DNA from: Microbacterium sp. SSM24
Lineage (GTDB): Bacteria > Actinomycetota > Actinomycetes > Actinomycetales > Microbacteriaceae
Direction: 5' to 3'
DNA: 64,000 bases
Assembly (NCBI RefSeq): GCF_025989145.1
Contig: NZ_JAPDNQ010000001.1
Coordinates: forward strand, 2,294,001 to 2,358,000
Shown here one piece after another: positions 7,026-15,324 of this stretch. The notes under the pieces are model-generated. The model was given only the letters and a program-made list of their open reading frames with translations, ran no database searches and was not told where the DNA came from. Made by a program: the position numbers and the translations under genes. How positions within the stretch are numbered: position 1 is the first letter of the stretch; each line of letters opens with the position of its first letter.

Positions 7026-10000
7026 CTACAGCGTCAGCGCCTTCTTCAGGATCTCGGTCTGCTCGGCGGCGTGCACCTTCGGCGAGCCCGTCGCCGTCGA
7101 TGCGGCGGCGGAACGCGAGACGCGCCGCACCGTTCGGCCGTGCAGATGCTTGCTGAGCTCGAGTGCGATGAACGGCCACGCGCCCTGGTTCTCCGGCTCG
7201 TCCTGCACCCACACCAGTTCGGCGTTCGGGTACTGGTCGATGACCGCGTTGAGCTCGGTGACCGGCGACGGGTAGAACTGCTCCAGCCGGACGAGCGCGA
7301 TCTCGGGGTTCGGGTTCTTGTCGAGCTCCGCACGCAGATCCCAGTGGATCTTGCCGGCGTGCAGGAGCACGCGCTTCACGGCGTCCTTCTCGAGGCCGCG
7401 GTCATCGTCGAGCACGGGCTCGAAACGGCCCGAGAGGAAGTCGTCGACCGGGCTGGTGGCACCGCGCAGGCGCAGCATCGCCTTCGGCGTGAACACGACC
7501 AGCGGACGGCGGGGGCGCGCGTAGGCCTGGCGGCGCAGCAGGTGGAAGTACGACGCGGGCGTCGACGGGCGCGCGACGGTCATGTTGTCCTGCGCGCACA
7601 TCTGCAGGTAGCGCTCGATGCGCGCCGATGAGTGGTCGGGCCCCTGGCCCTCGTAGCCGTGGGGGAGGAGCAGTGCGACGCTCGACTGCTGGCCCCACTT
7701 CTGGTCGGCCGACGAGATGAACTCGTCGATGACCGACTGGGCTCCGTTGGCGAAGTCGCCGAACTGGGCCTCCCACAGCACGAGCGAATCGGCCCGCTCG
7801 ACGGAGTACCCGTACTCGAACGCCATCGCGGCGTACTCGCTGAGGAGCGAGTCGTACACCCAGAAGCGCCCCTGGTCGGCGGCGAGGTTCGAGAGCGGGA
7901 TCCACTCCTGCCCGTTCGCACGGTCGTGGAGCACCGAGTGGCGCTGGACGAACGTGCCGCGGCGGGCGTCCTGTCCGGCGAGCCGGACGTTCGTCTTCTC
8001 GAGCAGGAGCGAGCCGAACGCGAGGAGCTCTCCGAACGCCCAGTCGATCGAGCCGTTGCGGCTCATGTCGAGACGCTTCTCGAGAAGCTGCTGGAGCTTC
8101 GCGTGCACCGTGAAACCTTCGGGCTTGTTGACGAAGGCATCGCCGACCAGGTTCACGACCTCGCGGGTCACGCCGGTCGTCTCGGGCTCGCCCACCGCGG
8201 GGGCGTCGTCCGCGACATCCGCCTGAATCACCGGCGACGAGCCGGTCTCTGCCGCGTGGGTCTCGGCGAAGGCGATCTCGAGGCGGTTCTGGAAGTCCTG
8301 CTTGGCCTTGTCGTACTCTTCCTCGGTGATGTCGCCGCGGCCGACGAGGGCCTCGGTGTACAGGCGCCGGACCGAGCGCTTCGCCTCGATGAGGTTGGTC
8401 ATGAGCGGCTGCGTCATCGAGGGGTCGTCGCCCTCGTTGTGACCGCGACGGCGGTAGCACACGAGATCGATCACGACGTCGCGGTGGAAGCGCTCGCGGT
8501 ACGCGAACGCCAGCTGCGACACACGGGTGACGGCCTCGGGGTCGTCGCCGTTCACGTGGAAGATGGGCGCCTGGATCGTTTTGGCGACATCGGTGGCGTA
8601 CACCGAGCTGCGCGCATCGACGGGCGTCGTCGTGAAGCCGACCTGATTGTTGACCACGACGTGCACCGTGCCGCCGGTGCGGTAGCCCCGCAGCTGCGAC
8701 ATCTGGAGCGTCTCGAACACGACACCCTGGCCCGCGAACGCGGCGTCGCCGTGCACGAGGATCGGCAGCCATGAGAACGTCCCGATCGGCTTGCGGTCCT
8801 GCTTCGCGCGGACGATGCCCTCGAGCACGCCGTCGACGGTCTCGAGGTGCGACGGGTTCGCTGCGAGGTACACCGGCAGCTGCTCGCCGCGGTCGTCCAC
8901 GAAGGTCCCCTCGGTGCCGAGGTGGTACTTGACGTCGCCGGAACCGCTCTTCGAGCCGATCGCGACGGAACCCTCGAACTCGCGGAACACCTGCCCGTAG
9001 GTCTTGCCGGCGATGTTCGTCAGCACGTTGAGGCGGCCGCGGTGGGCCATGCCAATGGCCGCGCCGTCGAGGCCGGCCTCGGCCGCACCCTGGAGGATCT
9101 CGTCGAGCAGCGGGATGAGCGACTCGCCGCCCTCGAGGCTGAAGCGCTTCTGGCCGACGTACTTCGTCTGCAGGAACGTCTCGAACGCCTCGGCCTGCTG
9201 GAGCTTGTCGAGGATGCGCAGCTGCTCGGCGTGACCGGGCTTCTGGTACTTGAGCTCGACGTTCTCCTGGAACCACTTGCGCTGCTCGGGGTCCTGGATG
9301 TGCATGTACTCGAGGCCGATGGTGCGGCAGTAGGAGTCGCGCAGCACGCCGAGGATGTCGCGCAGCTTCATCGTGCGCTTGCCGCCGAACCCGCCGGTGA
9401 CGAACTCGCGGTCGAGATCCCAGAACGTCAGTCCGTGCTGCTCGATCTCGAGGTCGGGGTGCGTGCGCTGCACGTACTCGAGCGGGTCGATGTCGGCCAT
9501 CAGGTGGCCGCGCACGCGGAACGAGTTGATGAGCTCCTGCACGCGCGCCTGCTTGTCGACGCGCTCGGCCAGGTCGACGTTGATGTCGGCGGCCCAGTGG
9601 ATCGGTGCGTAGGGGATGCGCAGCGCAGCGAAGATGTCTTCGTAGAAGTTGCGCTGACCGATGAGCAGCTCGTGAACCCGCTTGAGGAACTCGCCTGATC
9701 CCGCGCCCTGGATGACGCGGTGGTCGTAGGTGCTGGTCAGCGTGATCGTCTTGCCGATCGCGAGCTCGTTGAGGGTCTTGTCGCTCGCGCCCTGGAACTC
9801 CGCGGGGTACTCGAGGGCACCGGCCCCGACGATGCAGCCCTGCCCCTTCATGAGGCGCGGCACCGAGTGCACCGTGCCGATCCCGCCCGGGTTGGTGAGC
9901 GAGATCGTCGTGCCCTGGAAGTCGGCCGCGGTGAGCTTGTTGTTGCGGGCGCGCGTGACGAGGTCTTCGTAGGTGGTGAGGAACTCGCCGAAGGTGAGCT

Positions 10001-10748
10001 GGTCGGCGCGCTTGATGCTCGGGACGAGGAGCGCACGGGTGCCGTCGGGCTTGGGCAGGTCGATCGCGATGCCGAGGTTGACGTGCGCCGGCGCGACCAC
10101 CGACGGCTTGCCGTCGATCTCGGCGTAGAACACGTTCTGGCTCGGGAACTCCTTGAGCGCCCGGATGATCGCCCAGCCGATGAGGTGGGTGAAGCTGACT
10201 TTGCCGCCGCGGGTGCGGGACATGTGGTTGTTGACGACGATGCGGTTGTCGATCATCAGCTTCGCCGGGACGGTGCGCACACTCGTCGCAGTCGGCACCG
10301 TGAGCGACTCGTCCATGTTCGCGGCGAGGGTCTTGGGCATGCCGCGCAGCACGGTCACGTGGTCCTCGGCGCTCTCGGTCGCCGCGGAGGGCTCGACCTT
10401 CGGCGCCTGGGCGGGGATCGGCTGCGGCGCCGCGGGGCGGGCCGTGGTGCGGGCCACCGGCTGTGCTCCGATGATCGGCACCGGCGCGGTCACCGGGCGC
10501 GGCTCGTTCGCGGATGCCGCGGTCGCGGACGGGCTCGCGCCCTCCGAGACCTGCTGCGCCGGCGCCGGCGGCGGAGCCGCGGTGTCGGCCTCGTCGACCG
10601 GGTGGTAGGCCTCGAGGACGGGCCACCACGCCTTGTCGACGGAGTTCCGGTCGATCTTGAACTGCTCGTACAGCTCGTCGACGAGCCACTCGTTGGCTCC
10701 GAACTCTCCTTCGTTCGAAACCCCGACGCCCGTCACCTGGCTCGACAC
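7026..10748 (-). CDS. kgd: multifunctional 2-oxoglutarate decarboxylase/dehydrogenase E1 fused to E2 domain, 1240 aa
   Basis: Actinobacterial Kgd/SucA, which joins an E2-type succinyltransferase domain to the thiamine-diphosphate E1 component and acts at the 2-oxoglutarate step of the TCA cycle. After the N-terminal NEWLVDELYEQFK helix and a Pro/Ala-rich linker come the acyltransferase domain (ending TSTYDHRVIQGAGSGEFL), then E1 elements such as GMAHRGRLNVLTNIAGK, HLGTEG, NPSHLETVDGV, HGDAAFAGQGVVFET and RRGHNEGDDPSMTQP. The GTG start at 10746-10748 gives the family N-terminus (VSSQVTGVG), and the length matches mycobacterial Kgd of about 1230 residues. No lipoyl domain is present, as expected for the fused form. 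Confidence 0.96.
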   Translation of the reverse strand: MSSQVTGVGVSNEGEFGANEWLVDELYEQFKIDRNSVDKAWWPVLEAYHPVDEADTAAPPPAPAQQVSEGASPSATAASANEPRPVTAPVPIIGAQPVARTTARPAAPQPIPAQAPKVEPSAATESAEDHVTVLRGMPKTLAANMDESLTVPTATSVRTVPAKLMIDNRIVVNNHMSRTRGGKVSFTHLIGWAIIRALKEFPSQNVFYAEIDGKPSVVAPAHVNLGIAIDLPKPDGTRALLVPSIKRADQLTFGEFLTTYEDLVTRARNNKLTAADFQGTTISLTNPGGIGTVHSVPRLMKGQGCIVGAGALEYPAEFQGASDKTLNELAIGKTITLTSTYDHRVIQGAGSGEFLKRVHELLIGQRNFYEDIFAALRIPYAPIHWAADINVDLAERVDKQARVQELINSFRVRGHLMADIDPLEYVQRTHPDLEIEQHGLTFWDLDREFVTGGFGGKRTMKLRDILGVLRDSYCRTIGLEYMHIQDPEQRKWFQENVELKYQKPGHAEQLRILDKLQQAEAFETFLQTKYVGQKRFSLEGGESLIPLLDEILQGAAEAGLDGAAIGMAHRGRLNVLTNIAGKTYGQVFREFEGSVAIGSKSGSGDVKYHLGTEGTFVDDRGEQLPVYLAANPSHLETVDGVLEGIVRAKQDRKPIGTFSWLPILVHGDAAFAGQGVVFETLQMSQLRGYRTGGTVHVVVNNQVGFTTTPVDARSSVYATDVAKTIQAPIFHVNGDDPEAVTRVSQLAFAYRERFHRDVVIDLVCYRRRGHNEGDDPSMTQPLMTNLIEAKRSVRRLYTEALVGRGDITEEEYDKAKQDFQNRLEIAFAETHAAETGSSPVIQADVADDAPAVGEPETTGVTREVVNLVGDAFVNKPEGFTVHAKLQQLLEKRLDMSRNGSIDWAFGELLAFGSLLLEKTNVRLAGQDARRGTFVQRHSVLHDRANGQEWIPLSNLAADQGRFWVYDSLLSEYAAMAFEYGYSVERADSLVLWEAQFGDFANGAQSVIDEFISSADQKWGQQSSVALLLPHGYEGQGPDHSSARIERYLQMCAQDNMTVARPSTPASYFHLLRRQAYARPRRPLVVFTPKAMLRLRGATSPVDDFLSGRFEPVLDDDRGLEKDAVKRVLLHAGKIHWDLRAELDKNPNPEIALVRLEQFYPSPVTELNAVIDQYPNAELVWVQDEPENQGAWPFIALELSKHLHGRTVRRVSRSAAASTATGSPKVHAAEQTEILKKALTL

Positions 10749-10890
10749 GCTGAATCGCCTGCTTTCATCGGTGAAGATCTGGGACGCGCGAGGGCTCCCG
10801 AAGGCCCCGCTCGCACGACTCTCAAGCGTAACCCAGTCTGACGCGACGATTCCGGCTGTGGAGGAGCCCCGCCTGAAAGAACTCACATCA

Positions 10891-10918
10891 TTACCTGTAC
10901 AGGAAGTGTCACTACCCT
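10891..10918 (+). promoter_or_regulatory. guaB1 promoter with a CCTGTACAGG palindrome
   Basis: A -35-like TTACCT (10891-10896) and a -10-like TACCCT (10913-10918) are 16 bp apart; the start codon follows eight bases later, so the transcript would be almost leaderless. The perfect 10-bp palindrome CCTGTACAGG (10894-10903) overlaps the -35 region and could bind a repressor. The function is inferred. Confidence 0.4.
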
Positions 10919-10926
10919 TGACGGAC

Positions 10927-12384
10927 ATGGAGTTCTACGGTGACCGCCCCGACGTCGATCTGACGTATTCCGATGTCTTCCTCGTCCCCCGGCGGTCTTC
11001 GATCACCAGCCGCCTCGACGTCGATCTGTCGCCGCGCGACGGGACGACGGCGACGATCCCGCTCGTGTCGGCGAACATGAACTCGGTCACCGGCGCTCGG
11101 CTTGCGGCGACCCTCGCTCGTCGCGGAGGGCTCGGCGTGCTCCCGCAGGACATGCCGCTCCAAGAGCTCGACGCCGCGATCCGTTGGGTGAAGTCGCAGC
11201 CCGTGCCGTGGGACACCCCGCTGGTGCTGCCGCCCGACGCGACCGTGGCCGACGCCGCCCGGCTGCTGCCGGCGACCGAGGGTCACGGCATCGTGGTGGC
11301 GGATGCTGCGGCCGGGAAGCTCGACATCGGCGACATCCTCGGCGTCGTGCCCGCGACGCGCCTGGGCACCGCTCTGCCGGACGCCCGCCTGGGCGACCTC
11401 GCACGCGGGCGGACGGCATCCGTCGACGCCGTCGACATCGAGAGCGCGCGGCACGCGTTCGACGTGATCGTGGCCGCGGGCGCCGAGACGGTGTGCGTCC
11501 TCGACCACGGGCACCTCGTCGGCACGCTCTCGCGGCGCAGCGCGCTGCGCTCGACCCTCTATCGTCCGGCCGTCGACGCGTCCGGACGGCTCATCGTCGC
11601 CGCCGCGATCGGCATCAACGGCGACGTCGCCGCGAAGGCCCAGGCGCTCGCCGCGGCGGGCGTGGACGTGCTCGTCGTTGACACCGCCCACGGCCATCAG
11701 GAGGGGATGCTGCGCGCGCTGCGCGCGGTCGCCGACCTCGACCTCGGCATCCCGATCGCGGCGGGCAACATCGTGACCGCCGAGGGCGTGCACGACCTCG
11801 TGACCGCGGGTGCGGACATCCTCAAGGTCGGCGTCGGTCCCGGGGCCATGTGCACGACCCGCATGATGACGGCGGTCGGTCGTCCGCAGTTCTCGGCGGT
11901 GCTCGAGGCCGCCGAGGCCGCCCGCATCATGGGCGCGCACGTGTGGGCGGACGGCGGAGTGCGCTACCCGCGCGACGTCGCGCTCGCGCTCGCGGCGGGC
12001 GCGGCATCCGTCATGATCGGCTCGTGGTTCGCGGGCACGATCGAGGCGCCCGGCGAGCTTCAGGTCGACGCGGCCGGCCGCACCTACAAGGAGTCCTGGG
12101 GCATGGCCTCGACCAAGGCGGTCCACGAGCGCTTCGGCCGGCTCGACCCGTACGAGCTCGCGCGCAAGGAGCTGTTCGCCGAGGGCATCTCGTCGTCGAA
12201 GATCTACCTCGATCCGCTGCGTCCCGGCCTGGAGGACCTGCTCGACATGATCACGTCCGGCGTGCGGTCGTCGTTCACCTACGCCGGCGCCGCGACTGTC
12301 CCCGAGTTCCACGACCGCGCGCGTGTCGGTCTGCAGTCCGCCGCCGGGTACGAAGAGGGCAAGGCGCTGCCCGTCAGCTGGTGA
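10927..12384 (+). CDS. guaB1: GuaB1-family IMP dehydrogenase-related protein (probable GMP reductase), 485 aa
   Basis: An IMPDH/GMPR-family TIM barrel with two CBS domains in the middle (about residues 95-215). Landmarks are DVFLVPRRSSI and SANMNSVTG at the N-terminus, VDTAHGHQEGM, GVGPGAMCTTRMMTAVGRPQ with the catalytic loop cysteine, and WADGGVRYPRDVALALAAGAASVMIGSWFAGT. The first-listed actinobacterial paralogue GuaB1 is reported to be a GMP reductase in mycobacteria, so conversion of GMP to IMP is the best guess. It is divergent from kgd across a 178-bp gap. The length is typical. Confidence 0.9.
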   Translation: MEFYGDRPDVDLTYSDVFLVPRRSSITSRLDVDLSPRDGTTATIPLVSANMNSVTGARLAATLARRGGLGVLPQDMPLQELDAAIRWVKSQPVPWDTPLVLPPDATVADAARLLPATEGHGIVVADAAAGKLDIGDILGVVPATRLGTALPDARLGDLARGRTASVDAVDIESARHAFDVIVAAGAETVCVLDHGHLVGTLSRRSALRSTLYRPAVDASGRLIVAAAIGINGDVAAKAQALAAAGVDVLVVDTAHGHQEGMLRALRAVADLDLGIPIAAGNIVTAEGVHDLVTAGADILKVGVGPGAMCTTRMMTAVGRPQFSAVLEAAEAARIMGAHVWADGGVRYPRDVALALAAGAASVMIGSWFAGTIEAPGELQVDAAGRTYKESWGMASTKAVHERFGRLDPYELARKELFAEGISSSKIYLDPLRPGLEDLLDMITSGVRSSFTYAGAATVPEFHDRARVGLQSAAGYEEGKALPVSW

Positions 12385-12401
12385 GGCCCGCGTCGTCGCG
12401 C

Positions 12402-12574
12402 CGGCGCTTTCGCGCCGCCCGCGCTTCGCGCTCTCCCGGCGCTTCGCGCCGCCCGCGCTTCGCGCTCTCCCGGCGCTTCGCGCCGCCCGCGCTTCGCGCT
12501 CTCCCGGCGCTTCGCGCCGCCCGCGCTTCGCGCTCTCCCGGCGCTTCGCGCCGCCCGCGCTTCGCGCTGCCCGC
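12402..12574. repeat. 34-bp tandem repeat array made of small hairpins
   Basis: Units begin at 12421, 12455, 12489 and 12523 (34-bp steps, essentially identical), with degenerate partial units on both sides. Each unit has two copies of the decamer GCGCTTCGCG followed alternately by CTCTCCCG and CCGCCC, so every half-unit can fold as a short stem with a TTC loop. The array lies just downstream of guaB1 and fills much of the 319-bp gap to the AbiEi-like gene. Since 34 is not a multiple of three and both flanks are non-coding, I do not regard it as protein-coding. Confidence 0.9.
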
Positions 12575-12625
12575 TTCTGCATCCGCGTGGCTTCGGTCGA
12601 GTCGCGTTTGCAGGATTGGACAGCG
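12564..12625. repeat. degenerate palindromic intergenic element (TGCAGGA type)
   Basis: Imperfect inverted arms (12564-12587 and about 12602-12625, about 18 of 24 positions pairing) whose right side reads TGCAGGATTGGACAGCGCG and runs on to GAAGCCCGC. It is a diverged relative of the better-formed element at 13792-13852. Confidence 0.5.
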
Positions 12626-12703
12626 CGAAGCCCGCGCCGGCGAAGCGCGGATCACCGACCGGCCGCGGGGGAGGGGCGAGGAGCGGATGCCGCGGCCGAC
12701 ACC

Positions 12704-13672
12704 CTACGGACGCCGCCTCGAGCTCGGCAGCCCATCCGCGGTCAGGATGTCGTACACGCGGCGCTCGTCGTCGAGCTCGATGGCCTCGAGCCGTGAGAAC
12801 CCCCGCACCTCGCGACGGATCTCGTTCTCGCGATTCTTCTCATCGATCACGATCTCCGCGGGGAGGCGGCCGCCGAGGAATTCAGGGCTCATGTACTTCC
12901 CGCGTCCGTCGATCTCGAGCCAGTGATCCTGTTCGGGGAAGTACCGATCGCCGAAGACAAGTCGACCGGAGGCCAGAAGGCGACGCTCCTGTGGCCGCGA
13001 GACGGGGAATCCGAGCTTGGCGAGCAGAACGCGGGCGTGGGTCTCGCGCACGTTCGCCGCGCCGTCTTCGGCCAGGTGGACGACATGAAGAGCCCGCACG
13101 TCACCGCGTTGAGGCGGTCCGGCATCGAGGAGGGCGAGCAACTCGTCCCTGGTTGCGAGTGCCCCTCCGGGCCGCCCGGACCACAGCGCTTGATCCACCG
13201 CCGTTGATGCGCGCAGAAAGGGCAAGGTTCGCGCCAGGTCCAGCGCCGTTTGCGCGGGCGTGGTGAGTGCGTGCACGCCGAAGTCGGTCGTCTGAACCTC
13301 TTCGAGCCCGCATGCGTGCCTGCACACGGCGCCGCCGGACCGGCCGCCGGTCGCTCGCTCGATCCGGACATCGACCCGGTCGGGCCACTTGCCCAGAACG
13401 TCCATTCCGTGCACGGCCGCCGCGGCGAGATGCGACACGACGGCGCCGGGCTCGAGGCGTCGACACACTTCGTGCACGAAGACGCGATGGCGCTCGATCG
13501 GGCGCAGCGCGAGCCAATCCACCCGACGGGCATATGCCCCCGTCGTCACCCGCACCCAGATGCCGGAGCGGACGCCCCTCGCCAGTCGACGGTCGTCGAC
13601 GGCGTCGAGCTGGTCCCGCCGGCGCAAGACGACGATCGGAGGCTGGTAGTCCAGGATGCGCGGCTCGCTCAT
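12704..13672 (-). CDS. AbiEi-like winged-helix protein with C-terminal endonuclease-like domain, 322 aa
   Basis: Resembles the type IV toxin-antitoxin AbiEi-family proteins common in Microbacteriaceae. The N-terminal half has a winged-helix/AbiEi-like pattern (DRRLARGVRSGIWVRVTTGAYA, then HRVFVHEVCRRLEPGAVVSHLAAAAVHGMDV), and the middle carries GVHALTTPAQTALDLARTLPF. The C-terminus has DHWLEIDGRGKY, FLGGRLPAEIVIDEKNREN, similar to the very-short-patch-repair/DUF559 nuclease-like tails. No AbiEii toxin gene is adjacent, so antitoxin function is doubtful; these often occur as orphans. A GGAGG ribosome site precedes ATG 13670-13672. The repeat array lies just beyond its 3' end. Confidence 0.7.
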   Translation of the reverse strand: MSEPRILDYQPPIVVLRRRDQLDAVDDRRLARGVRSGIWVRVTTGAYARRVDWLALRPIERHRVFVHEVCRRLEPGAVVSHLAAAAVHGMDVLGKWPDRVDVRIERATGGRSGGAVCRHACGLEEVQTTDFGVHALTTPAQTALDLARTLPFLRASTAVDQALWSGRPGGALATRDELLALLDAGPPQRGDVRALHVVHLAEDGAANVRETHARVLLAKLGFPVSRPQERRLLASGRLVFGDRYFPEQDHWLEIDGRGKYMSPEFLGGRLPAEIVIDEKNRENEIRREVRGFSRLEAIELDDERRVYDILTADGLPSSRRRP

Positions 13673-13791
13673 GGTCGAGCCTCCGTCGCGAAGGCGGGCA
13701 CGACGGGCTCAGGCGCCGCTCGCGTGGGTTCCGTCGCGACACACTCCTCTGGGGAGGAGTCGCGGAACGCGGCATCCGCTCATCCCCGACA

Positions 13792-13852
13792 CGCTGCCGA
13801 TTCCTGCACTCGCGGCCTCTTCGAGCCGCCGCGGATGCAGGAACCGACAGCG
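13792..13852. repeat. long-arm palindromic intergenic element (TTCCTGCA / TGCAGGAA)
   Basis: Arms 13792-13816 and 13828-13852 pair at about 22 of 25 positions around an 11-bp loop. It lies between two divergent genes (AbiEi-like and CNNM), so it is not a transcription terminator for either. The tail after the right arm (CAGCGCGAAGCCCGC) matches the tail of the degenerate element near 12,620. Confidence 0.75.
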
Positions 13853-13905
13853 CGAAGCCCGCAGACGACGGATGCCGCGGCCCGGCCGGCGGGGGAGTCC
13901 TGCCG

Positions 13906-13911
13906 TAGACT
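13906..13911 (+). promoter_or_regulatory. -10 element (TAGACT) for the CNNM operon
   Basis: TAGACT ends ten bases before the ATG of a 23-codon ORF at 13922. The expected transcription start is 13918-13922, so that ORF would be at or near the 5' end of the mRNA. Confidence 0.5.
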
Positions 13912-13921
13912 TGTCGGCACG

Positions 13922-13993
13922 ATGGACGACCCTCCCAGTTGCAGACCCTCGCCCCACCGACCCGCCTCCCGTTCGATCGGGGGTGATGCGTGA
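13922..13993 (+). CDS. putative leaderless upstream ORF, 23 codons
   Basis: Starts ATG at 13922, just after a TAGACT -10 element, and reads MDDPPSCRPSPHRPASRSIG followed by GDA. Its TGA stop (13991-13993) shares its last base with the A of the CNNM start codon (TGATG), the arrangement expected for re-initiation coupling. It is rich in Pro, Ser and Arg, with one Cys, so it may act as a cis-acting leader peptide rather than as a product. It is too short to test by composition; the promoter and overlap are the whole of the evidence. Confidence 0.45.
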   Translation: MDDPPSCRPSPHRPASRSIGGDA

Positions 13994-15324
13994 TGGATTA
14001 CGTCATGCTGGGCGTGGGGCTTCTGCTCACGGTCGGGACCGGCCTGTTCGTCGCGAGCGAGTTCGCGCTGGTCAACCTCGACCGCGCTGACCTCGAGGCT
14101 CGCCGCGAGGCCGGCGAAACCCGCCTCTCGATGACCATCAGCGCGCTGAAGATCACCTCGACGCATCTCTCCAGCGCGCAGCTCGGCATCACGCTGACCA
14201 CGCTCCTCACCGGTTACACGATGGAGCCGGCGATCTCGAGCCTGCTGCGCCCGGTGTTCACCGCGTGGGGCCTGCCCGCAGGTCTCGTGAGCCCGCTCGC
14301 GGTCATCATCGCCATCTCGGTCGCCACGATCTTCTCGATGATCATCGGCGAACTGGTTCCGAAGAACTTCGCCCTGGCCATCCCGCGCCAGACCGCCAAG
14401 CTCGTCATGCCGTTCCAGGTGGCGTTCACCACCGTGTTCCGCCCCGCGATCGTCGTGCTCAACGGCAGCGCCAACGGCGTGCTGCGGGCCGTCGGCATCG
14501 AACCGAAGGAAGAGCTGTCCGGCGCGCGTACGGCCGAGGAGCTCTCCAGTCTCGTGCGCCGATCGGCGAGCGCCGGCGTGCTCGAGGAAGACACGGCGTC
14601 GCTCCTCGACCGCAGCCTGACCTTCGCGCGCCTCAGCGCGGCGGACGTCATGACGCCGCGCCCCAGCATCCACGCGGTCTCCGCGGACGATTCCGCCGAA
14701 GATGTGATCCAGCTCGCGCGCCGCACGGGACACAGTCGCTTCCCCGTCTACGACGACTCGATGGACGACATCACCGGCATCGTGCATCTGAAGGCCGCCG
14801 TCGGCGTGCCCCGCGACCGGCGCACGGACGTGCCCGCGGGGGCGCTGGCGACTGAGCCGCTGCGCATCCCCGAGGCTGTCCACCTCGACGCCCTCGTCTC
14901 GGAGCTGCGCGCGCGCGGCTACCAGATGGCGGTCGTCGTCGACGAGTACGGCGGCACGGCCGGCGTCGTCACGCTCGAGGACCTCGTCGAGGAGATCGTC
15001 GGCGAGGTGCTCGACGAGCACGACCGCCGTCGGGCGGGAATCGTCCGGGCCGAGGGCTCGATCCAGTTCCCCGGCGAACTCCGACCCGACGAGGTGCTCG
15101 ATCGCACCGGCATCCGCATCCCCGAGGGCGACGTGTACGACACGGTCGGCGGGTACATCATGAGCGTCCTCGAGCGCATCCCCGTCGTGGGCGACCGCAT
15201 CGAGACCGAGGATGGCGCGATCGAGGTGCAGCGCATGGAGGGCCGCCGGGTCGACCGCGTGCGCTTCACCCCCACCCCCATGCCGCACGACGTGGCCGCG
15301 ACGGAAGGGGGTGAGTCCCGATGA
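13993..15324 (+). CDS. CNNM/CorC (hemolysin C) family transmembrane protein, 443 aa
   Basis: Membrane protein of the CNNM/HlyC-CorC family, associated with Mg2+/Co2+ handling. The N-terminal DUF21 domain (about residues 1-190) has four hydrophobic segments with FVASEFALVNLDRADLEARRE and FSMIIGELVPKNFALAIP. A CBS pair follows (DVMTPRPSIHAVSAD, GHSRFPVYDDSMDDITGIVHLK, AVVVDEYGGTAGVVTLEDLVEEIVGEV), and a C-terminal CorC_HlyC domain contains YDTVGGYIMSVLERIPVVGD. ATG at 13993 is preferred over GTG at 13990. It overlaps the next CNNM gene by four bases (ATGA). Confidence 0.92.
   Translation: MDYVMLGVGLLLTVGTGLFVASEFALVNLDRADLEARREAGETRLSMTISALKITSTHLSSAQLGITLTTLLTGYTMEPAISSLLRPVFTAWGLPAGLVSPLAVIIAISVATIFSMIIGELVPKNFALAIPRQTAKLVMPFQVAFTTVFRPAIVVLNGSANGVLRAVGIEPKEELSGARTAEELSSLVRRSASAGVLEEDTASLLDRSLTFARLSAADVMTPRPSIHAVSADDSAEDVIQLARRTGHSRFPVYDDSMDDITGIVHLKAAVGVPRDRRTDVPAGALATEPLRIPEAVHLDALVSELRARGYQMAVVVDEYGGTAGVVTLEDLVEEIVGEVLDEHDRRRAGIVRAEGSIQFPGELRPDEVLDRTGIRIPEGDVYDTVGGYIMSVLERIPVVGDRIETEDGAIEVQRMEGRRVDRVRFTPTPMPHDVAATEGGESR

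Noticed and set aside
7402..10689. Long second frame opposite or within kgd
   Set aside because: It is a low-complexity Arg/Pro/Ala translation of the same high-GC coding sequence; kgd is complete and conserved.
12402..12574. Possible CRISPR array
   Set aside because: There are no unique spacers: the entire 34-bp unit repeats, and there are no cas genes in the window.
13912..13992. Mg2+-sensing riboswitch (M-box or ykoK type) before the CNNM gene
   Set aside because: The leader is only about 75 nt and has none of the recognisable M-box motifs; a short ORF is a simpler reading.
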